This document shows positions 62,201 through 64,000 of a stretch of DNA of 64,000 nt, piece by piece. The translations under genes were made by a program, and so were the position numbers. Under the pieces are notes generated by a model. The model was given only the letters and a program-made list of their open reading frames with translations. It searched no databases and was not told where the DNA came from. The first letter of the stretch is position 1. The number at the start of each line of letters is the position of its first letter. The DNA is taken from contig OZ026603.1 of the NCBI GenBank assembly GCA_964020085.1, positions 27,312,952 through 27,376,951 on the forward strand, given 5' to 3'. This stretch comes from Micromussa lordhowensis (lineage: Eukaryota; Cnidaria; Anthozoa; Scleractinia; Lobophylliidae).

Positions 62201-63781
62201 TATTTGCTTGACGTCGGCTGGCACACAAATTTGCCTCGGTTTCAAGGTACACGACCTGATCACGTGCGAGTCGAAAGTCCATATGAAGTTAGTGAGTTTT
62301 GACCCATGACACGTGAAACGTTCTCCTCCAATCGAAAAACGTATTTGAGTTGGGAGGTACAACAATGCTCATTGAAAGTACTACACAGGAAGCATACAGT
62401 GGAATCCCGATTTCTCGAACCTCCTGGGGAAACGCAAATTGGTTCGAGAAATCAGAGACTTCGAGAAGTCGGGGGTAAAATTACAGTGTTTGACTGAGGA
62501 GAGGGAACGACTTTTGGTTCGAGTTATCGGGAGGTTCGAAAAAATAAAGGTTCGAGAAATCGGGATTCCACTGTATTTATATTTTAAAAACTGCCTCCTC
62601 TTCGAAAACATGTACTTTAGCAATCTTGGAGAATAAAAAAATCTTATTCCACAGTATGTCCCTCCATTTCCTACCACGGAAACAAAGCAACGAAACGCAA
62701 TCTCTAAAATTCTCTGCCAACGGTACACACCTTCATGAAGCTCTTCTGCACAAACACCAGATGATTCAACAGATCGGTTGTTAGGCTATGTTGGAAGGCG
62801 CCTATTTCTGCCGACACGTACAAATGTGTTCTAGCCCTGGAACGACTCCGAAAACTCTCCTCAGTCTCCGGAGGAACATCCTTGGTTCTGACAGACCGGG
62901 GAAGCTTAGTTACGAGCTCGCCCTGCACGTGGACTGGTGGTAGTTCTACAACAGTGGCTGGCGGGATTGAGGTGTCCACGGATTGGACCTGAACATGAAG
63001 TAAATAACCAAGTAAGTTAAACGAGCTACGGCGGAATGTATCATGTAGTTTCCTGGACATTTTCTGTGACGAAAAGAACTACCTTCAAGTCAAAGGGAAC
63101 CTCACATAGAGAAGTTTTTTTTATTGAGTGAAGAAAGGCCAAAACCACAGTAATCATTCTGACAATCACAAAAGACTTTGACAATCCAGTGAGCCAATCA
63201 AAACTCGAAGTAATTACATCATCAAAAGCGCGGGAAAATGTGTGTGAGCGGGTCATGATTGGTTCTGGTTTAACTTCTTATTGGCTGAGAAAGTGGCGTG
63301 AGTTTTTCAACCCAGTCGCTAAGAGCAGTAATGCAAAACGAAAACAAATGAGAATTACTTAGGGTCCTCAAGAGAAAACCGCACTAAGAAGTTTGACAAG
63401 GACTTAAGAAACCCTACAAGAATAATCATGGCTAGGATTGCGAAAGATTGGGGTGTTTTACGTGACAGACTTAAGGGATTTACGGACCTGGTAGATTACG
63501 TGACAGACTTCAATTTAACAAACACAAAGAACTGAGTGTTAACAACAGCAGCCGAGCCTCCAAGACTCGTTTCCACGAGCCTTCTTTTTGCTGGAAACGA
63601 GGTTAGACGCCTCCAGCATGCGAAACTACGTAGTCTTTAACATGACCACGCAGGTACAGAACATACGTCCATAACATGATGAATAGCTTACCTTGGACGT
63701 AAAACTCAGACTGTGAACTGGCATGGCCAGCTTAAAAGTACTGTTCTTGCCTGTGCGACCTGATCCAGTTATTCTTCCCAT
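37600..63781 (-). CDS. BLTP1: Bridge-like lipid transfer protein 1 (KIAA1109/Tweek), C-terminal 26 exons, partial
   Basis: Exons on the minus strand: 63781-63692, 62988-62731, 62009-61872, 61258-61135, 60751-60681, 60582-60502, 59709-59613, 59215-59142, 56306-56172, 55730-55697, 54978-54790, 52787-52725, 51303-50997, 50365-49658, 48960-47777, 47056-46846, 46027-45882, 45653-45498, 44924-44717, 43928-43771, 43072-42896, 42071-41784, 39877-39539, 39067-38719, 38555-38383 and 37955-37600 (TAA). They total 6114 nt, 2037 codons, with every phase matching. BLTP1 is a very long rod protein with a hydrophobic groove that moves phospholipids between the ER and other membranes; the fly homologue Tweek acts in synaptic vesicle recycling. 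Family landmarks seen in order: DLLNHLVFVQK, KLFGKAQVD, RKDVRKKLRR, DFELDV..IDSGKC, SSFPVDVVV.IRVQPS, FSCLPVSRVECML, KWETLVV, EARVDYMG, RSTTPDMVK, ACFHGVNFRSQSW, ETEAIFSIP, WVLQKLGF and TIPKWAQRGAMDP. The N-terminal half lies beyond the right edge. Confidence 0.94.
38040..38285. repeat. Long-TIR MITE family B, copy 1
   Basis: The arms pair across the element: GGTGACCTTGCTTTGATACAGACCTC with GAGGTCTTTATCAAAACAAG, and CCATTTTACAGTTGT with ACAACTGTAAATGG. It closely matches 43977-44223. It lies in a BLTP1 intron. Confidence 0.75.
39068..39538. other. BLTP1 intron with decayed repeat
   Basis: Starts with a GATTCCGGGGGGACTCCCATA block that resembles the G-run region near 8955, then continues through A/T and C-rich words without coding. 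No ends could be defined. Confidence 0.35.
39936..40135 (+). repeat. Dispersed repeat family R, copy 2
   Basis: Same order of words as at 5322-5530: TTTTTCAAGTTTACAATCCGTG, TTCAATTTAAAGGTAATTTT and ACTGAGCTCCTTTAA. Confidence 0.7.
40260..40440 (-). mobile_element. tRNA-headed SINE (family S2), copy 1
   Basis: On the minus strand the head reads GGCAGCGTGGCCGAGGGGTCAG with B box GGTTCGAGTCC, like a leucine-type tRNA, and the tail passes CAACTGGTTTGCCTCCGGCC. It is shared with 55380-55550 and 49345-49515. It lacks a proper anticodon arm and acceptor pairing, so it is a SINE rather than a tRNA gene. Confidence 0.75.
40606..40945 (+). mobile_element. LINE C-terminal fragment
   Basis: The frame ending at 40884 encodes YLSTQFIRR, NIPRLRTTSGQRTFFYRAV, TLWNSLSNDLK and VFKRRLRSH. 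These are the usual last residues of Jockey/L2-like reverse transcriptase polyproteins. It ends in a short GTATGTATGTAT simple repeat, as many of these elements do. It is heavily 5'-truncated and sits antisense in a BLTP1 intron. Confidence 0.85.
41096..41626. mobile_element. Tc1/mariner (Tigger/pogo-like) MITE, 531 bp
   Basis: TA flanks both ends (41094-41095, 41627-41628). The termini are CAGTAGAACCCC and GGGGTTGTACTG. The interior repeats TTCGAGTTA/GTTCGAGT words and has no transposase. Confidence 0.75.
42374..42552. repeat. 179-bp MITE inside a larger foldback
   Basis: CTAGCCTGCAGTG at the left and CACTGCAGGCTAG-type at the right (ACTGCAGGCTAG) are inverted. GCGGTTTTGG and CCAAAATCCGCC extend the pairing, and an inner pair joins TTTAGCCGCCATTTTG with AAGATGGCGGCC. 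Outside it lies a G-rich/C-rich inverted pair ending at 42655 in AGCCTGGAACAGGCTAA, the same terminus as the 22983-25066 element. Confidence 0.7.
43235..43422. repeat. MITE with TTAGTATATACCACACAAG ends
   Basis: The left terminus TTAGTATATACCACACAAG is exactly mirrored by CTTGTGTGGTATATACTAA at the right. An inner pair, GTGAATAGTACTT and AAGTACTATTCAC, folds too. Confidence 0.8.
43466..43578. repeat. Short foldback element
   Basis: GTTGAGCAAAATATCGTGATTTGCCAGT-like and ACTGACAAATCACGGTATTTTGCGAGTTCAAC-like halves pair across a short centre. It sits directly after the preceding MITE. Confidence 0.6.
43977..44223. repeat. Long-TIR MITE family B, copy 2
   Basis: The two halves are reverse complements for almost 110 bp. 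GACCTGGCCTTTGAATGGCA pairs with TGCCATTCAAAGACCAGGTC, and AGGTGACCTTGCTTTGATAC pairs with GTATCAAAACAAGGTCACCT. Confidence 0.85.
44995..45113. repeat. 119-bp foldback MITE
   Basis: The outer termini are TAGTCTCCTT and AAGGAGACTA. The inner hairpin GTCGTCACGCAACGCTTCT pairs with AGAAGCGTTGCGTGACGAT around a 4-nt loop. A GTAA run separates the right inner and outer arms. Flanks AGATGCGAA and ACATACGAA could be a degraded 9-bp duplication. Confidence 0.75.
46360..46770 (-). mobile_element. Internal relic of the 53670-54567 Harbinger-like element
   Basis: In reverse orientation this matches 53880-54230. Shared words: GGCCATGTAA, TTGGATTATGCAACC, CACAAAATG, GGACATGACTTAAAGTTGTAAG and GCCTTTTTCTAGAT. 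No TIR ends remain. Confidence 0.7.
47057..47442. other. BLTP1 intron, nothing recognised
   Basis: Ordinary intron sequence apart from the MITE that follows it. The frame at 47183-47386 has no recognisable product. Confidence 0.4.
47443..47590. repeat. Nested-palindrome MITE (GGATAACGCTATCCACCGG)
   Basis: Ends are CCCAGTTGTTCAAAG and TTTTGAACAACCCGGGTCTGGG. Within lie GGATAACGCTATCCACCGGA and its complement TCCGGTGGATAGCGTTATCC, so the whole element folds end to end. Confidence 0.85.
49345..49515 (+). mobile_element. tRNA-headed SINE (family S2), copy 2
   Basis: The head CTGACGGAGTGGTTATGGC and B box GGGTTCAAGCCC resemble a leucine tRNA. The body continues through AGTTGTTTCTCGGTAGACCTC and CCCGCCAATAGAGATTCTTAAGCC. 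The D-arm-to-anticodon spacing is that of a SINE head without a clean acceptor stem. Confidence 0.7.
50580..50720. repeat. Possible repeat with GAGTGCAATTTGAAAAA word
   Basis: CAAAATTGCACCAGCCTCAGGCGAGTGCAATTT forms an imperfect hairpin. A similar block occurs at 59320-59420 (AAATTGCACTCGCCT..AGCTCGTGCAATTTTG). Both lie in BLTP1 introns. Confidence 0.5.
51326..51600. repeat. Repeat-derived intron segment
   Basis: TTATTATACGGCTTGTTTTT and the later AAAAACAAAGCAGAAAGCCATGTAATAAA are inverted relatives. GGGAAAATCACAAACC and TTTGAGATTTTCCCG follow as a second inverted pair flanking a CGGTCAATA palindrome-like centre. Element ends are uncertain. Confidence 0.45.
51840..52270. repeat. tRNA-like SINE pieces around a GTT microsatellite
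   Basis: At 52152-52228 (+) an A box (GTAGCTCAGTGGTTAGTGC) and B box (GGTTCAAATCC) form a tRNA-like head followed by a T run and a GTTTACGTTTCTCC tail. At 51840-51955 a related piece has the head word in reverse (CCCACTGAGCTACTGGAG), ending in TTTACGTCTCTCCTTGCATT. A (GTT)n run lies at about 51952-51976. The heads lack full cloverleaf pairing. Confidence 0.6.
52996..53105. repeat. Perfect-looking foldback around GAGTGAGCGCAGCGAACGAG
   Basis: TGGATATGAATTTTATCCTC pairs with GAGGATAAAATTCATATCCA, and AACTCGATATCTCAC pairs with GTGAGATATCGAGT. The arms are about 43 bp with only a few mismatches. Confidence 0.85.
53121..53296. repeat. MITE with TTTATTATATAAACACCGG ends
   Basis: TTTATTATATAAACACC at the left is mirrored by GGTGTTTATATAATAAA at the right. 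A central ATCTTCACGTGTGAAGAT palindrome occurs twice. It directly follows the preceding foldback. Confidence 0.8.
53310..53480 (-). mobile_element. Partial SINE of family S1
   Basis: It carries the S1 words GGTGGAGAGAGGCACTGTG and GGTTCGAACCCGG (B box in reverse) but lacks the second half of the body. It is diverged relative to the other copies. Confidence 0.6.
53523..54722 (-). mobile_element. SINE S1 split by a TIR element
   Basis: The 3' half is 53523-53669 (AAAGTCTGGATACAAGCCAAG, GGATGGGATGCTAGTCC) and the 5' half with the tRNA head is 54568-54722 (GAGAGAGGCACTGTGAGAG, GGCTCAAACCC, GCGCACTAACCATGAGGCC). Joined, they match the unbroken copy at 30752-31056. Confidence 0.85.
53670..54567. 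mobile_element. PIF/Harbinger-like MITE (898 bp), intact ends
   Basis: The 14-bp perfect TIR is GGGACTGGTCAAAA / TTTTGACCAGTCCC. A 3-bp TAA duplication flanks it at 53667-53669 and 54568-54570, the signature of the PIF/Harbinger superfamily. Near both ends lie C-rich 'GACCCACCCCC' blocks in mirror orientation. No transposase or Myb-like ORF is present, so it is non-autonomous. Two relics of the family lie elsewhere in the window. Confidence 0.88.
55380..55550 (-). mobile_element. tRNA-headed SINE (family S2), copy 3
   Basis: The reverse strand has B box GGTTTAAGTCCCGC and body words AACTGGTCTGCCTCCCGCC. It matches 40260-40440 with about the same boundaries. Confidence 0.7.
56546..57035 (+). 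repeat. Dispersed repeat family R, copy 3, interrupted
   Basis: The left part (to 56724) and right part (from 56994) together match 5322-5530. A SINE separates them. Confidence 0.8.
56725..56993 (+). mobile_element. Full-length SINE S1 with 11-bp target duplication
   Basis: The head has A box GGCTTCATGGTTAGTGCGC and B box GGTTCGAGCCC. The body runs through TTGTGTTCTTGGGCAAGACT, CACAGTGCCTCTCTCTACCC, GCGATGGACTAGCATCCCATC and CACTTGGCTCGTATGCAGAC, and ends CTTTACCTTACCT. The repeat CCAAAATAACT at 56714-56724 and 56994-57004 is the insertion duplication. Confidence 0.93.
57387..57570. repeat. 184-bp MITE with GGCCATTTCCGAGTTGCC ends
   Basis: The left end GGCCATTTCCGAGTTGCCTT mirrors the right end AGGCAACTCCGAAATGGCC. 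Pairing extends to CAAAACGA.. on both sides. A 96-codon minus-strand ORF over it is an artefact. Confidence 0.85.
58480..59020. repeat. Imperfect ~40-bp minisatellite, about 12 units
   Basis: Units read GCGGGAAACAACT.GA.CATGTGACGAACGCGGCACAT.. with lengths from about 31 to 47 bp. They are much diverged at the left and best conserved at 58790-58910. It lies in a BLTP1 intron and in both orientations yields overlapping ORFs that are not genes. Confidence 0.9.
61330..61637 (+). repeat. TIR element family A, copy 4 in BLTP1 intron
   Basis: AAATTTGAAAACGGAGGTTT at the left and AAAGCTGCGTTTATAAATTTC at the right are inverted. Internal words agree with the copy at 32410-32744 in the same order. Confidence 0.8.
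62397..62573. mobile_element. Tigger/pogo-like MITE, 177 bp
   Basis: The TIRs are CAGTGGAATCCCGATTTCTC and an exact complement ending GGGATTCCACTG, at least 24 bp long. A TA dinucleotide lies on each side (62395-62396, 62574-62575). No coding is present. Confidence 0.9.
63182..63310. repeat. Dispersed repeat, second copy of the 18600-18800 type
   Basis: Shares TCCAGTGAGCCAATCAAAACT, AAAGCGCGGGAAAATGTG and CATGATTGGTT in the same order. It lies in a BLTP1 intron. Confidence 0.55.
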
Positions 63782-64000
63782 CTAAATAATTGATATTACA
63801 TTGAAAGATACTTTTACCATTTTGAAAATTTATGAAGCTAAAATATAGACAATCACAGCCGTGACGGTGGACTAACGACTTTGGTTTCAATGCATGGTTT
63901 AACGATTCCTTCTTCTCCTAACCACTTTATTACTAGGAACACTTTCCATTGCGCCAAAAATTCCGGAAATTTCGGTCGGAAGTCAAATGGAAAGGTCGTT
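63782..64000. other. BLTP1 intron to window edge
   Basis: No exon is visible. The last 55 bp show GCGCCAAAAATTCCGGAAATTTCGG, resembling the 7366-7610 MITE, cut off by the edge. Confidence 0.45.

Overview
This is an animal nuclear genome window. Four protein-coding genes are recognisable, all with spliceosomal introns, and the rest is intronic or intergenic DNA packed with short inverted-repeat elements, tRNA-headed SINEs and 5'-truncated LINE fragments. The gene content, roughly 60% A+T, and many short terminal-inverted-repeat (TIR) elements suggest an anthozoan cnidarian, probably a stony coral or relative. That assignment is inference, not proof.

Layout. (1) 1-3374, + strand: the 3' end of LARP1 (last five exons, DM15 region plus a Lys/Ser-rich tail). 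(2) 3375-19634: a gene-poor interval with repeats, a weak two-exon small-ORF candidate at 11381-12050, a degenerate tandem array split by a LINE tail at 17.3-18.5 kb, and two inverted copies of a ~300 bp element. (3) 19635-33186, - strand: a complete 14-exon PRCP gene (lysosomal Pro-X carboxypeptidase, 516 codons). Its 5 kb intron 11 holds a frameshifted LINE reverse transcriptase fragment and three TIR elements nested inside one another, each with its own 9-bp target duplication. Intron 5 holds a TIR element carrying a THAP-domain relic. (4) 34769-35287, - strand: a complete two-coding-exon beta-thymosin gene (41 codons). (5) 37600-63781 and beyond the right edge, - strand: the last 26 exons (2037 codons) of BLTP1 (KIAA1109/Tweek), the bridge-like lipid transfer protein.

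Exon boundaries were read by hand from GT/AG sites, reading-frame continuity and remembered family similarity. All four models are phase-consistent from the first visible exon to the stop. The four genes have unrelated jobs: mRNA translation control, lysosomal peptide processing, actin-monomer binding and inter-membrane lipid transfer. BLTP1, beta-thymosin and PRCP lie head-to-tail on the minus strand; nothing suggests an operon.

The most interesting content is the mobile-element stratigraphy. It includes the triple nest in PRCP intron 11, a PIF/Harbinger-like element with a TAA duplication that splits a SINE inside a BLTP1 intron, and a SINE with an 11-bp target duplication inside another repeat. 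I found no coherent new multi-gene system.
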